A stretch of DNA of 64,000 nucleotides from Argyresthia goedartella (GCA_949825045.1 OX463836.1:13045829-13109828), one strand, 5' to 3'. Positions 10,808-21,392 are shown, counted from the stretch's first letter. Program-made: numbers and translations. Notes: generated by a model from the sequence alone, not told the origin.

Positions 10808-11293
10808 TATTTTATGGACCCTGTAATTAATCGGTCATTATAAACAATGCCCGCGCAGTTTGAATAATGCCAAAAATGAGAGGGCAGTGTGATAACAACT
10901 CTTAGAATAATCAAATCGCCCGGCATTTTATATAATGCCCATCATCTATGGGGCACAACATGTTTCTTTTCATTGGTACTCTGCTGCCCTATGATAACAT
11001 TGTTGTTCTTACATATTCAACCTATTACGAAGGATAGAGGGGGCTTCGCTTTGCTCACTCTTCGCTGCCCTTTACATTTCACCTAAGCTACCGCAGTGTT
11101 TTCCCTGATAGTATCTTTCTTATTACATTGCCCGAATCCCACATGGCAATATTCATAATGTCTGGGCAAAGTGATGAGATAAATAAGGAAGTTCAAGTCA
11201 CAATTATTCACTTTGCCCAAAGTAGTTTGTCACTATTCATAATGACCGGGCATTTTTCATAATGCACGGATTTATCACTTGGTCCATAAAATA
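10808..11293 (+). mobile_element. inverted-repeat element family C
   Basis: The termini TATTTTATGGACC and GGTCCATAAAATA are inverted copies and the similarity continues inwards, with small gaps, to AATGCCCG at about 45 bp. The interior at 10990-11110 carries the TTGTTCTTACAT...CACCTAAGCTACCGCAGTG core found in families A and B, whose termini are unrelated. No coding capacity. Confidence 0.7.
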
Positions 11294-12842
11294 TATAGTA
11301 CAACCGATATCAAACAGTTCTCAGAACGTCCAAATGATTTGCATAAACTCGGGTTCGTAACAAAAATCTACAAACAGTAAACTTTAATTACTAGCTGCAT
11401 CTTCTTCTTGTAATGCCTCTCCACTCATGGAGGTTGCCGGTCAGCTCTTGATACTCCTTTCTATTCTTCGCCAAGCGCATCAGCTGTTCTACGCTGGCCA
11501 CTCCCTTCCATTCTCTGATGCTGCGGAGCCACGACTTCCTCCTTCAGCCAGACTTTGCCCATCATGATGGCTTGAAGAAGTCGGTACTGTTCGTGCCGCT
11601 AGCTTCAATCAACGGTTTACTTTATTGCCTTGTGTAATGATAATTAGTTTCGTAATTACGACTTCGATATCGGTATCGGTATCGCCGATTATTAACTACA
11701 AGAATCGGTGACGGTATCGTATCGGCAAAATTATGCATCACCACATCCCTTTTTTATGAACTGTCAAAAGTATAATTTTGTTACTGATTTCTATGAAAAT
11801 ACAAGTATGTGACGTCATAGTCAAATGCTGTTTTTTTTAAGTAATATTTGGTGTATAAAAAGACTGCGGGAAATATATAATTCTGATATTGTTAAGCCTT
11901 TTTACTTAAAAATAAGACAAGTTCTTGTATTTATTTGACTGCCTTGTCAAATAAAAATAAACCCAGTTTACTCAAAACTCAACGGGGTCACATCGGAAAT
12001 AATTTGAGCACTAATAAAAACAACGGTAACGGTAATAAAATAAAATAAAACGGTAATAAAAACAGGTAAATATGAATCTATTTTATTCGTAGATTTTCTT
12101 GTAATTTATTGGATACATTAGGATAGCGGAAGATTACCCAAATATTTCGGCCCGGAAATATCAGAAATACGTTTACAGTAGCGTATTTACAATAATTTAT
12201 CCATTACAAATTTGTCCAAGAAATAACGATAGTGATGTGAAAAAAATATTATCGATGAATTGTATAGTAAGAAATAATAGTGCTTAATTGCAATGATTCG
12301 ATCTGTATTTATGAACCTTTTCCACAACGTAACATTGATGTGGGAAAATTCATGAGTAATTAAATACTACCCTTTTCATTTTAGATTGTCTCGCTGGACG
12401 GCAAAAAAACGCGCGAATTCTCTAGAATATTTTACTGCAGAATTATATTACCAGCAATGAAAAAAATCGCAGACTAATACAAACTACTACCTACACCACG
12501 AATTGCGAAGTAACTATTGTCGAATAAGTGACTATACCAACACTTATCTCCCGTTCACATCTGTTGTTAGAGTAAGAGCTCATTCACACGAGATCCGACA
12601 GTCACGATTCGTCAAAATATAGTTTTGTCAAAATATTACACTCGTAGATGCTGCTGATATTTTTCAATGTATTCTACTGATATTTTACTTCGTCACGGTA
12701 CGTCAAGCGTATCAATTATTGAATCGTGATTAGCGATCTGTATTTATTAACGTTGTGTTAATGTAAATGAGCGTTTAATTTGTAAAAACATTTGTATAAT
12801 TGTCGATTTTACTATGTGTATTTTTTATTGATTATATATTTT
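11294..12842. other. no gene seen; LINE-like scrap at about 11400-11620
   Basis: 11400-11620 contains GCCTCTCCACTCATGGAGGTTGC and GAAGAAGTCGGTACTG; its minus strand gives broken LINE-like peptide runs. The remainder is AT-rich with no domain, RNA gene or inverted repeat I can support. Confidence 0.4.
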
Positions 12843-13420
12843 TTATAACAATAATAATAATAATAACATTTTTATTTCGGAGCACAAAAGGATCCATATT
12901 TGTTTGTAAAAGAAAAACTACTTAATCTTTATTAGTTTATACAAATAAATCTCAATTATATCAATATTTCATATAAATGGGCCTCCCTGTGGCATGGCTC
13001 AGTGTTCCACGCACTGTCATAAGCAGTCACAACCCTCACCATGCGTTTGAGTATTGGGCTCTCGAGCCGACCTGCAATGACCTCTGGAATGCTGCCACAC
13101 GTTCTGCTTCAGTAAGGAGGCCATTCTCTTACGTATGATGGCGTGGGATCAGTACGTGCCTCAAGAAAAATGTCCGATGCACTATAGTAGCGTGGCAGCC
13201 CCAGCAACATCTTAAAAGCAGAGTCTTTGGGCACAGTTGACCCATAGGCAGCGGCAGCCTATGGGTCAACTGTGAGAGTGAGATTTTACTGGCTTTTTAC
13301 TATGTGCAATCCTACGAGCCAACATATTCGCCTGGACTGCCAAAGCGCTGCGCTCCCACTCTATGAGGTCATCCCTCAGGTCCTCAGGCCAAGGTATTTG
13401 AAATTGTATATTTTGGGTGT
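12843..13420 (-). pseudogene. LINE 3' fragment with AAT-rich tail
   Basis: The minus strand reads DLRDDLIEWERSALAVQAN, then GSTVPKDSAFKMLLGLPRYY, then ESPILKRMVRV, in broken frames, as in the C-terminal part of a LINE reverse transcriptase. The clade is unclear. The element ends at an (AAT)n stretch at 12849-12866. A 17-bp inverted duplication sits inside (13233-13273). Confidence 0.6.
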
Positions 13421-14426
13421 TACCATATAATTTAATTTAAAGACCTATTTTTTCTTTCGTAGTATGAAAATAAATTATTACTTCGACTTTTTTGATTGAT
13501 ATTATTTAAACACTGATCATTAACTCATAGTTAAATACCAGTCTTCTAAAATATCAATAATAAAATAGGTAAACTATCTATATTTTTGTCGATAGCCGTA
13601 CTTATATCGATACTTACCCCATCGCTGGTTGTCTATAAAAATGTCCGCGAAAAGAATCCTTCCTGTCTTGTCAAAACTATGTTGGTTTCAGTCATACAAG
13701 TAAAACGGACGTAAAAATAGCTCTCCCTCTACCTATTTACTTACTTACTCTGAGCTCGGAACAATATTAGTTATTGTTCTTAGACTCTGAGTTAAAACTA
13801 TATTGGTTTCAGTCATATTAAGTAATACGATCGTAATTATGAGTAAAGACTGTCAGTAACTTTTGTTCATGGAAAATAGCCCTTCTCTATTTACCTACTT
13901 ACTCTGTGGCTATGCTATTGGACTACCTTCCTTTTCTAAGCGAAAAAACGAGAAGGAGACTGACACATAATAAAAAGTACCTCCTTAAGTTGGTCGGATT
14001 ATATTCTTCTTTTAAATATGACGCGCTAACCTCTTTTGAGGTTAATTTTGAAATTTAGTATTTGAAAGATCACAATAAGGTATTTTCTGAGCACTGCTTC
14101 CGCAAAATCCAATAGATGGCGCTGGGCAAATCACTTTTTTTTTTCTCGCATAGACTCAGATTGCCATTGTGTAGATCTGAGGTGCAGACCACAGAGCAAT
14201 ACGTGCAGTGCTTTATGGTGAGATTTTAATCTGTGAATTGAATGGGGAACACCGGGGAATACAGTGGGCTTTTTTTCGTGTTTTTTTCCGAGTGATCTGT
14301 GTGGGAACGAAAGACGTCGTTGTTCAAGTTTGTTCAAATTGGAAGATTGGACTAAAATTTTACGTTTAAATTAAATAACTGTTCTGGCTGGACACCTTCT
14401 GGTCAGTGGACACCTACAAAAAGAAG
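13421..14426. other. no gene seen; diverged tandem duplication
   Basis: 13660-13765 and 13790-13920 share AAAACTATGTTGGTTTCAGT-like and TTTACCTACTTACTCTG-like blocks, a diverged direct duplication. ACCTCTTTTGAGGTTA at 14029-14044 recurs at 24682-24700 and, inverted, at 20758-20775. The 3' part (about 14250-14426) may be the 5' leader of the THAP exon. Confidence 0.4.
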
Positions 14427-14468
14427 ATGGGTCGTGTTTGTGTTGTGCTTGGATGCAAGAATAATGGG
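14427..14468 (+). pseudogene. THAP zinc-finger exon, 5' piece (14 codons), interrupted by BEL/Pao
   Basis: ATG at 14427 begins MGRVCVVLGCKNNG, with the first two cysteines (C-x4-C) of a C2CH THAP finger at residues 5 and 10. The reading frame breaks where the BEL LTR starts at 14469. The last five bases, ATGGG, are the target duplication, and the same frame continues after the second ATGGG at 19642. THAP domains bind DNA; I cannot tell whether this is a host factor or a domesticated or P-element-type transposase. Confidence 0.65.
14464..14468. repeat. 5-bp target site duplication (left), BEL/Pao
   Basis: ATGGG directly before the LTR; repeated at 19642-19646. Five bases fit the target duplication length of BEL/Pao elements. 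Confidence 0.9.
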
Positions 14469-15016
14469 TGTTCGATTCCAAATCGATATTCGATCGATGG
14501 TTTCGGAACGGCCATTTTGAATTTGACGTTGCTGCCAACCTTGCAGTTTTTTGACAACTGACAGACGAAAGCCCTCGCAATGTAAACGCGTTTGGGATAG
14601 GGTATTGAAATTAAATCGCAGTCCATGTGGAATGTATTCGAGGTTCCCTCAGGATTGTCTATATAGCTGAGTGTGTTGTGGTTCCCCGAACCAGATAAAG
14701 TTCGCATTTACGTGGCCGATTGGTTTTTTACCACGTAACATAACCTGTGTTGGAACACTGTGCTGATCGAGGCTGGCCCGCCAGTCACACAGGAGGTTGG
14801 CTGAAGAACCTGTCTACCAAGAAGAGCCTAGGGTGCACCCGGGCCTTGCAGAGAGACAGGAGGTTGACGGGACCGAAGCACAGACCAGGTTAGATCGAAC
14901 CCAATCATTTTAGCTCGGTGAAACGCCGACGTTCACACTTCTTGGCAACTGATCGCTACGCTACCTCGTAGCTGATGGGCCCCTACGAGGTCATTAGGTG
15001 CCGAGAAGCCTGAACA
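14469..15016 (+). repeat. BEL/Pao 5' LTR (548 bp)
   Basis: Starts TGTTCGATTCC and ends CCTGAACA. Equal in length to 19094-19641, with four differences noticed by eye (CATTTTGA/CATTTCGA, GTTTGGG/GTTTTGG, CCATGTGG/CCATCTGG, CACACTT/CACGCTT), i.e. about 0.7 percent, so the insertion is fairly recent. The following leader (15017-15494) should hold the primer-binding site; I could not assign the tRNA. Confidence 0.92.
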
Positions 15017-15494
15017 CTTTGGTAGCTAGAGCGTGGCTTCCTGAGATTTGCAGCCGTCAAGGGCTCCAGGAAGGCACGATTTGGGACTATCAATCTGTAG
15101 TCATAGGCGGTTATTAGATAACTTGGTTGTGTTCCTATATCCACATAGATTGGTAGTATTGTACCAGTTAGTCAATCTATTAGTGGTCTAGTAATGCTAA
15201 TGAATGTTTTGGTTAACATAGGTAGTTACATCTATTGATAGCAGGCTATTACATTGTTTTCAGTTACAGCAATTTATAACTTGAACTAATATTGACTATC
15301 TGTGTGTGTTGTAGTGATAAAGGGAAACTAAATTGTTATTTACAGAATTTATATAGATATAAAACTCGGTTCCTATTGTTTAAGGAAAACAACATTGTTT
15401 AAGTTATAGTTTAGGGTTCCCTCGTTTGGGTTATAGACTGGAGGGTCCAATAAAATTGAGTTACTGCAAATTGTGAGTAAGTATCGTTCCGATC

Positions 15495-17300
15495 ATGTCG
15501 TTATCTGAAATCCAGAAGGGTGTTTCTAAGGAACTCAGATGGTTTTCCTCCGCACACGGTCTGATTGACCGTTTAGATAGGCATGATGTGGTATTGGAGC
15601 GGTCTATGGACGTTAAGGAACGTTACAATAGGGTGCTCGAATTGTCCGCGCAGGCGGAATCAGTTGATGGTTGCGCACCTGACAGGCTGTCACGGTTGCT
15701 AGGGGATGTCGACCAATGTATGGAGATGGCAGCTGCTATCACGCAGAAGGCTGCGGACATACGTAGACAGCGCGAGTCCAGCCATGGTGGTGACATTGAA
15801 GCACCTCTGCCGCTTCAGGGTTCAGGGTCCAGGTTACCGGCCATAACTATGCCTACTTTTGACGGAGTGTCCGGTGAATGGATGAGCTTCATCAATCTGT
15901 TCGACAGTTTGGTGCACATGCGATCGGACATTACCAAGTCTGTCAAGATGGCTCAGCTGGTGGCAGCATTGAGGGGTGAGCCTAGGGAGCTGGTCGCCCA
16001 TTTGACAGTTACGGAGGGTAGCTATGAAACGGCCAGACAATTGTTGGTCAGACGTTACCATAACAAACGGAGGTTGGCCGATGCCCAACTGAACCGTTTG
16101 TTTAGTATCCCGGTTGTGAACAAGGTCGGGGCCATACAGACGGAGGTTTTGAACCCGTTGTTGTCCGTCACCAAGGCTCTAGAGAATCTTGGACTTCCGG
16201 TTGGTGAATGGTCGTACCTACTGCTGTACATTGTACTTTCCCGCCTACCCGCTGACGTGCAGACTCGTTTCGAACAGTCTCACGGGAGGTCGGCCGAGGA
16301 CCTGCCCGCCTTCTCCGACTTGGTCGGATTCTTGGAAGAGGAGGCTCGACGGGCAGAGAATTTGGGGTTGACGGTCACCCATCCTTCGGAGCCACAGAGA
16401 GCTGCCGGGAGCGCTGTGAGTAGGGGCCCTCCGACGAGGAAGGACCGCACCAACCGGCAGTCGTATGGGATTGTGAGTGCATTGACCCCACATAGTGAGA
16501 CCTGCCCATGTTGTAGGCAGATTGGCCATGCTGTGGCCAATTGCAATAAGTTCGGGGAACTTAGGGTTCAGGGACGGCGCCGGATGGCCAAGCAGCGGAG
16601 CTGGTGTTTCCTGTGCCTCGGGCCACACATGGCTAGGGACTGCACGCGCACAAAAATGTGCGGATATTGTGGTGGGGCCCACAACAATCTGTTGTGCATG
16701 AACCGGTCCGGCCAACAGCCACCACAGGGCCGTACCCAGGGTGACACGGCATGGGGCCCTGAGAATTCGTTTGCGACTCGGAGCGCAACTCAGGGGCCAA
16801 CGTCCCCACGTCCACAGGGCCGTACCCAGGGTGACACGGCATGGGGCCCTGAGAATTCGTTTGCGACTCGGAGCGCAACTCAGGGGCCAACGTCCCCACG
16901 TGCACAGGGCAGTACTAGGGTGCAGGGCCGCACTCAGGGTCATCACATGGGGGGCCCTGAGTTTTCGGTTGCGACTCAGCATCCGACTCAGCGGGACATT
17001 GGGTGTGTTGAGCAGGCCGTAACGGGCGGGTGGCATGGGACACCTTCGAGCTATGCGGGTGCGGTTCGGACGCCGCCTCAGTTGTCGCCCCGCTCGTCGC
17101 CTCGTCCTCATCGGTCACATGTGATGTCCCCCCCGCTCATGGAGCGGCCACGGTTGAATTCACGCCCACCCCCCTTTAAGGGGAATCGTAGGTTGGGAAT
17201 GGAACCGGCGCGTGGGCCATTTGTACAATGGGACCCGCTGGCGTATAGCTGCATACCTGATCGGTTACAGGCACAGTGGGGCCCCGGGGGTCCTCGCTAG
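15495..17300 (+). CDS. BEL/Pao Gag
   Basis: 601 codons from ATG at 15495 to TAG at 17298-17300. Residues ~110-240 resemble the conserved gag core of BEL elements (DUF1759-type: ITMPTFDGVSGEWMSF onward, with RRYHNKRRLADAQLNRL). Three zinc knuckles follow at about 335-405: CPCCRQIGHAVANC, CFLCLGPHMARDC and CGYCGGAHNNLLC. The basic, proline-rich tail contains a 90-bp unit present twice in tandem plus a degenerate third. Gag would form the particle and package RNA. The pol frame continues in the same phase beyond the TAG. Confidence 0.85.
   Translation: MSLSEIQKGVSKELRWFSSAHGLIDRLDRHDVVLERSMDVKERYNRVLELSAQAESVDGCAPDRLSRLLGDVDQCMEMAAAITQKAADIRRQRESSHGGDIEAPLPLQGSGSRLPAITMPTFDGVSGEWMSFINLFDSLVHMRSDITKSVKMAQLVAALRGEPRELVAHLTVTEGSYETARQLLVRRYHNKRRLADAQLNRLFSIPVVNKVGAIQTEVLNPLLSVTKALENLGLPVGEWSYLLLYIVLSRLPADVQTRFEQSHGRSAEDLPAFSDLVGFLEEEARRAENLGLTVTHPSEPQRAAGSAVSRGPPTRKDRTNRQSYGIVSALTPHSETCPCCRQIGHAVANCNKFGELRVQGRRRMAKQRSWCFLCLGPHMARDCTRTKMCGYCGGAHNNLLCMNRSGQQPPQGRTQGDTAWGPENSFATRSATQGPTSPRPQGRTQGDTAWGPENSFATRSATQGPTSPRAQGSTRVQGRTQGHHMGGPEFSVATQHPTQRDIGCVEQAVTGGWHGTPSSYAGAVRTPPQLSPRSSPRPHRSHVMSPPLMERPRLNSRPPPFKGNRRLGMEPARGPFVQWDPLAYSCIPDRLQAQWGPGGPR
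16724..16903 (+). repeat. 90-bp tandem duplication in gag
   Basis: CAGGGCCGTACCCAGGGTGA recurs exactly 90 bp later; the two units are almost identical (30 codons each). A shortened third copy follows at about 16923-16990. The length is a multiple of three, so the frame is kept. Confidence 0.9.
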
Positions 17301-19061
17301 GAATTTGCGGCCCAACCATTTGTTGCCCCCCAACCGGAGACGGTGGTGTTACCGATCGCCTCTGTGCTTGTTTGGGATTTGGCGGGCAACCCAACATACG
17401 TTCGCGCCCTATTAGATTCTGGAGCTCAGGGCTGCATTGTATCGAACGATTTAGCAAAATGGTTGGGCCTCAAGGTAAATAGCTATAATAAATCAATACG
17501 GGGCGTGGGGAATGTTACGGTTACGAATGTAGTTGGTCAATCGGTGATCACGTTCTCTCCACGTTATGACATTTTGACAAAAACATCCGTGCAAGCTTTA
17601 GTGATGACGCATGTCATGGGCAGACACCCCTTGGTGAAGTTGAATCCGGCCGTTCGATTCCTGACATCAGGACTCAAGTTGGCGGATCCCGATTTTGACA
17701 CTCCAGCCCTGGTCGACCTGCTACTGGGAGCAGACGTTCTGGGTAGGTTTCTGTTGTCGGATCGGCGAGTTCTTCAGCCGGACGGGTTGATTGCTGTGGA
17801 TACTAAGTTTGGTCACGTGATCATGGGTCCGGCATTGCCAATGGTTAGGCCTGCCGAGTCAGATGGCATACTTATTGGCTCAGCGTTGTCAGACGCTATC
17901 CAACGTTTCTGGGAGATAGAGGAACCTCCCACCGTTCGTCGAGTCGACGCAGACGAAGAAGAGTGCGAGTTGTTTTACCAGAATAGTACTGGTCGCCTTC
18001 GTTCTGGTCGTTTTGTAACTCGACTGCCTTTCAGGGCCGATCGACCTCCACTAGGAGAATCTAGGAAGATGGCTGAGACGAGATTGATGTCGATGGAGCG
18101 TAGGATGACAAGGGACGCCGTATTTAAACAAAAATATGTTGATTTCATGAGGGAGTATGAGTCGTTAGGACACATGTCGGTATCGGGTGTGGACTGGAGA
18201 TCTGAGGATCATTGTTTCCTTCCACACCATGCCGTCCTACGAACCCCTACCGGCAAGATTAGAGTTGTTTTTGATGGGTCAGCACCTACCTCGAACGGGA
18301 TGTCCCTGAATCAGTGTTGTTTGGATAGGTTTGTTTCTCGAAGGGGACTTCCAACTTTGATCCGCTCTGATAACGGCACTAACTACATCGGTGCGGAACG
18401 ATACTTACGAGAGATAGTCAACTTTTTGAATGTAAATAAAGTGGATATTGGAAAGGCCCTCTCCCGTCGGGGTATACAGTGGACCTTCAGCCCACCGATT
18501 TGCCCCCACTGGGGTGGGATTTTTGAGGCCGTAGTTAAGTCAGCTAAGACGCACTTGGGGCGTATAGTAGGTCAGACCGCGCTGACTTTTGAGGAGCTCG
18601 CGACATTGTTTTGTAAGATCGAGGCCGTTCTCAATTCGCGACCGTTGTGTCCGCTCAGCTCGGATCCAAATGACCTGGAGGCTCTGACACCAGGCCATTT
18701 CTTGATAGGACAGCCACTTAACGCGTTGCCCGAGCACCCCTTCGAGGGAGTGAAATTGTATCGGTTGTCAAGGTATCAGATGTTGCAGCAGTTTACTCAG
18801 AATTTCTGGAAGCGTTGGTCGCTCGAGTATCTGCATATCTTACAACAGCGCCTTAAGTGGACTGACAAAACCAGCCCCCCTAGTGTTGGTGACCTCATTC
18901 TGGTTAAGGATGCTAACCTACCGCCACTACGTTGGCGCAGGGGGCGCATTGTTAACTTGTTCCCTGGCAAGGACGGGACCCCCCGGTCTGCGGAGGTTCT
19001 AGTAGGAGGCTCGGTTCTAAAACGAGCGGTAGCAACGTTGTCTCGGCTGCCCGTAGATTAG
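17301..19061 (+). CDS. BEL/Pao Pol remnant: protease fused to integrase C-terminal part
   Basis: In phase with gag after the TAG; open to the stop at 19059-19061. The aspartic protease has the triad DSGAQ near 17416 (ALLDSGAQGCIVS). The pre-RT region runs to the first RT strand (RVVFDGSAPTSNGMSLNQC), then near 18312-18325 jumps directly into integrase: RSDNGTNYIG has the second catalytic Asp and GGIFEAVVK the Glu. The rest of RT, RNase H, the zinc-binding part and the first catalytic Asp of integrase are missing. A typical BEL integrase tail (DUF5641-like: GHFLIGQPL, VGDLILVKD) is complete. The joint keeps the frame. Confidence 0.85.
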   Translation, partial: EFAAQPFVAPQPETVVLPIASVLVWDLAGNPTYVRALLDSGAQGCIVSNDLAKWLGLKVNSYNKSIRGVGNVTVTNVVGQSVITFSPRYDILTKTSVQALVMTHVMGRHPLVKLNPAVRFLTSGLKLADPDFDTPALVDLLLGADVLGRFLLSDRRVLQPDGLIAVDTKFGHVIMGPALPMVRPAESDGILIGSALSDAIQRFWEIEEPPTVRRVDADEEECELFYQNSTGRLRSGRFVTRLPFRADRPPLGESRKMAETRLMSMERRMTRDAVFKQKYVDFMREYESLGHMSVSGVDWRSEDHCFLPHHAVLRTPTGKIRVVFDGSAPTSNGMSLNQCCLDRFVSRRGLPTLIRSDNGTNYIGAERYLREIVNFLNVNKVDIGKALSRRGIQWTFSPPICPHWGGIFEAVVKSAKTHLGRIVGQTALTFEELATLFCKIEAVLNSRPLCPLSSDPNDLEALTPGHFLIGQPLNALPEHPFEGVKLYRLSRYQMLQQFTQNFWKRWSLEYLHILQQRLKWTDKTSPPSVGDLILVKDANLPPLRWRRGRIVNLFPGKDGTPRSAEVLVGGSVLKRAVATLSRLPVD

Positions 19062-19093
19062 GGGACAGGTGGGTGCCTGTCCGGGCGGGTGAT

Positions 19094-19641
19094 TGTTCGA
19101 TTCCAAATCGATATTCGATCGATGGTTTCGGAACGGCCATTTCGAATTTGACGTTGCTGCCAACCTTGCAGTTTTTTGACAACTGACAGACGAAAGCCCT
19201 CGCAATGTAAACGCGTTTTGGATAGGGTATTGAAATTAAATCGCAGTCCATCTGGAATGTATTCGAGGTTCCCTCAGGATTGTCTATATAGCTGAGTGTG
19301 TTGTGGTTCCCCGAACCAGATAAAGTTCGCATTTACGTGGCCGATTGGTTTTTTACCACGTAACATAACCTGTGTTGGAACACTGTGCTGATCGAGGCTG
19401 GCCCGCCAGTCACACAGGAGGTTGGCTGAAGAACCTGTCTACCAAGAAGAGCCTAGGGTGCACCCGGGCCTTGCAGAGAGACAGGAGGTTGACGGGACCG
19501 AAGCACAGACCAGGTTAGATCGAACCCAATCATTTTAGCTCGGTGAAACGCCGACGTTCACGCTTCTTGGCAACTGATCGCTACGCTACCTCGTAGCTGA
19601 TGGGCCCCTACGAGGTCATTAGGTGCCGAGAAGCCTGAACA
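19094..19641 (+). repeat. BEL/Pao 3' LTR (548 bp)
   Basis: TGTTCGATTCC start, CTGAACA end, followed by the ATGGG duplication at 19642-19646. A purine-rich GGGCGGGTGA precedes it and may serve as polypurine tract. Confidence 0.92.
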
Positions 19642-19814
19642 ATGGGTGTCATAGCTTTCCAAAACACGAACCTCAAAGATCTCTTTGGATAAAAACAGTG
19701 AAACTAAGGAAGACATTTCAAAACAGACATTACCTTCAAATATGCACATTACATTTCAAAAACTCCGATTACATGGATTCATACTACCTCAAAAATGAGG
19801 TTACAAAAAGTTAA
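19642..19814 (+). pseudogene. THAP zinc-finger exon, 3' piece
   Basis: Continues the frame of 14427-14468: after the duplicated ATGGG it reads CHSFPKHEPQRSLW, a Trp-containing segment, then ICTLHF, which supplies the C-x2-H pair of the THAP finger, and LKNE near the end, where family members have their closing motif. The frame stops at 19812-19814. A GT at 19797 after LKNE could instead be a splice donor, in which case further exons would be needed. Without the 5.2-kb insertion the finger would be continuous. Confidence 0.6.
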
Positions 19815-20886
19815 TTTTCTCAAGAACGGTGCGTTACCTTGTAATGGGAGTAGCTTCAGGGGAATAAGGGGACCCCCCCCAAGGCGATTTCGCAATAATA
19901 ATGCGAAATTAGTCACTTTCGTAACAAAACTGAAAACTCAACAACAAATAAACACGTAAATCCGAGCCAGCCAAATGAACGGAATTTCAAACATCTCTCA
20001 GTCAAGTCACCGAGAAAACAACAAAGTTAACAGACCATATTATTTGCCAGCGTCATCGAACTGCTGACGGCCGACGGGGCGGCGGCGTCATTCTATAGTC
20101 TTTCTGTGTAGTGTGGACCGTATAATATAACCCGGCCGAGTAAAATGTCACCTCACTGACATGCAAATAGCGCCGTAATAACGACACCTTTACTCGTCCG
20201 GGTTAGATGTCAAAATGAAAATGTACGGTCCACGTGGCACTGACCTCGAAAAGTAACTCACACAGCGCCATCTATCGGTATTTTCTGAGAAAAAACCTCA
20301 TTTGTTCAGGTTATCTATGGTGAACCTGGACAAATTGTGTTGCTCCTTCACTACCCGGAATGGCGTGAAGGGCAGTAGGAATCAAATATTTCCTTCGCAC
20401 GTGAGCAACTGCCTCCTAGGATTATATTGGCTGTTAACTTGTGGCTGCCAACTTCACACCGGCCTCCGTCCATCCACCGTCCACCTACTGACCACCTATT
20501 GACAGGTGACAAATGGCACTTCTAAGATATCCTGTATCGCGGATCCCAGAATGTCGTCCCGACCCCTACCTCTCTAGGTAGAAGGACTCCTTAGGGTAGA
20601 ACGAAGTAGAGGATGTTTCTTGAGTTTTGCTAAGGGAGGCCTCCCGGATAGTGCTGAGGGGCAACAAATTATTCTCAAGACGTTAATTTCCAGGTCCTCG
20701 ACAGACAACCTGACCAAATTGCGGTCTGTCAATGACGCTTGACACCGACAAAATTAACCTCAAAAGAGGTTAGGACGCCAAGTTAATAGGAGCAGCAGAA
20801 GTCGAGGACCACCACCAGAGTAGTTTGAGGCTCGCCTATCGGTAAAATTAGCAACTCGATCCGTGGTGAAACATTTGGACACAACC
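19815..20886. other. no gene seen
   Basis: No recognisable coding region. 20758-20775 carries AACCTCAAAAGAGGTTA, an inverted copy of a motif at 14029 and 24682. Small open frames here lack domain features. Confidence 0.4.
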
Positions 20887-21392
20887 ATCATATTCAGCCC
20901 GCATCGACCCACTGCTGGGCATATGCCTCTTCTCTAAAGCGCCAATTTCCCCTTTCCTGCGCTAATCGCACCCAGTGGGATCCCGATGACTTGATGGTAT
21001 CGTCGGACCATCGGGCTGGTGGTCTGCCCACTGGCCTTGTCGCTTCCCGTGGCCACGCACCATTCTGTGACTGCTTTGGTCCACCGTCCGTCTTCCCGTC
21101 TAGCCAAGTGTCCCACCCATCTCCACTTCATTCTCGTCATCCGTTTGCCTACATCTGCGACCTTCGTTTTCCGTCGAATTTCGACGTTTGGCACGCGGTC
21201 AACGAGAGAGATACCCAACATGGAACGCTCCATCGCTCTTAGTGCTACTTTTATAATATGCACATTATGCTTTGTGAGCGTCCATGTTTCGGCTTCATAG
21301 GTGAGGACGGGCAAGACACATTGGTTATACACCTTGGTCTTTAGGCACTGTAGGAGTGAGGAGGACACAACCATGTTAAAGATAAACTTCAT
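20887..21392 (-). pseudogene. RTE-type LINE reverse transcriptase C-terminal fragment
   Basis: 152 codons open on the minus strand: LKTKVYNQCVLPVLTYEAET, then WTLTKHN, the MERSMLGISL region, KWRWVGHLARREDGRWTKAV and a C-terminal GIPLGAISAGKGK. This is the C-terminal part of RTE-clade proteins. 5' truncated near 21370; the tail continues to about 20887. Homologous to 8376-8830 and, as shorter scraps, to 34545-34740, 38325-38440 and 41830-42020. Confidence 0.75.

Larger units (their letters stand above)
14469..19641 (+). mobile_element. BEL/Pao LTR retrotransposon, 5173 bp, internally deleted
   Basis: Complete boundaries: two 548-bp LTRs, TG...CA ends and an ATGGG duplication on both sides. 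The internal region holds a gag frame, a stop codon, then protease fused by deletion to the end of integrase. Reverse transcriptase and RNase H are absent, so it could move only with enzymes supplied by another copy. It sits inside a THAP-domain reading frame on the same strand. Confidence 0.92.

Noticed and set aside
14414..14707. Minus-strand frames in the BEL LTRs (also 18952-19332)
   Set aside because: Both LTRs give the same frame because they are the same sequence; no coding features.
16245..17111. Long minus-strand open frame opposite BEL gag
   Set aside because: Shadow of the GC-rich gag coding strand; no domain and fully explained by gag on the plus strand.
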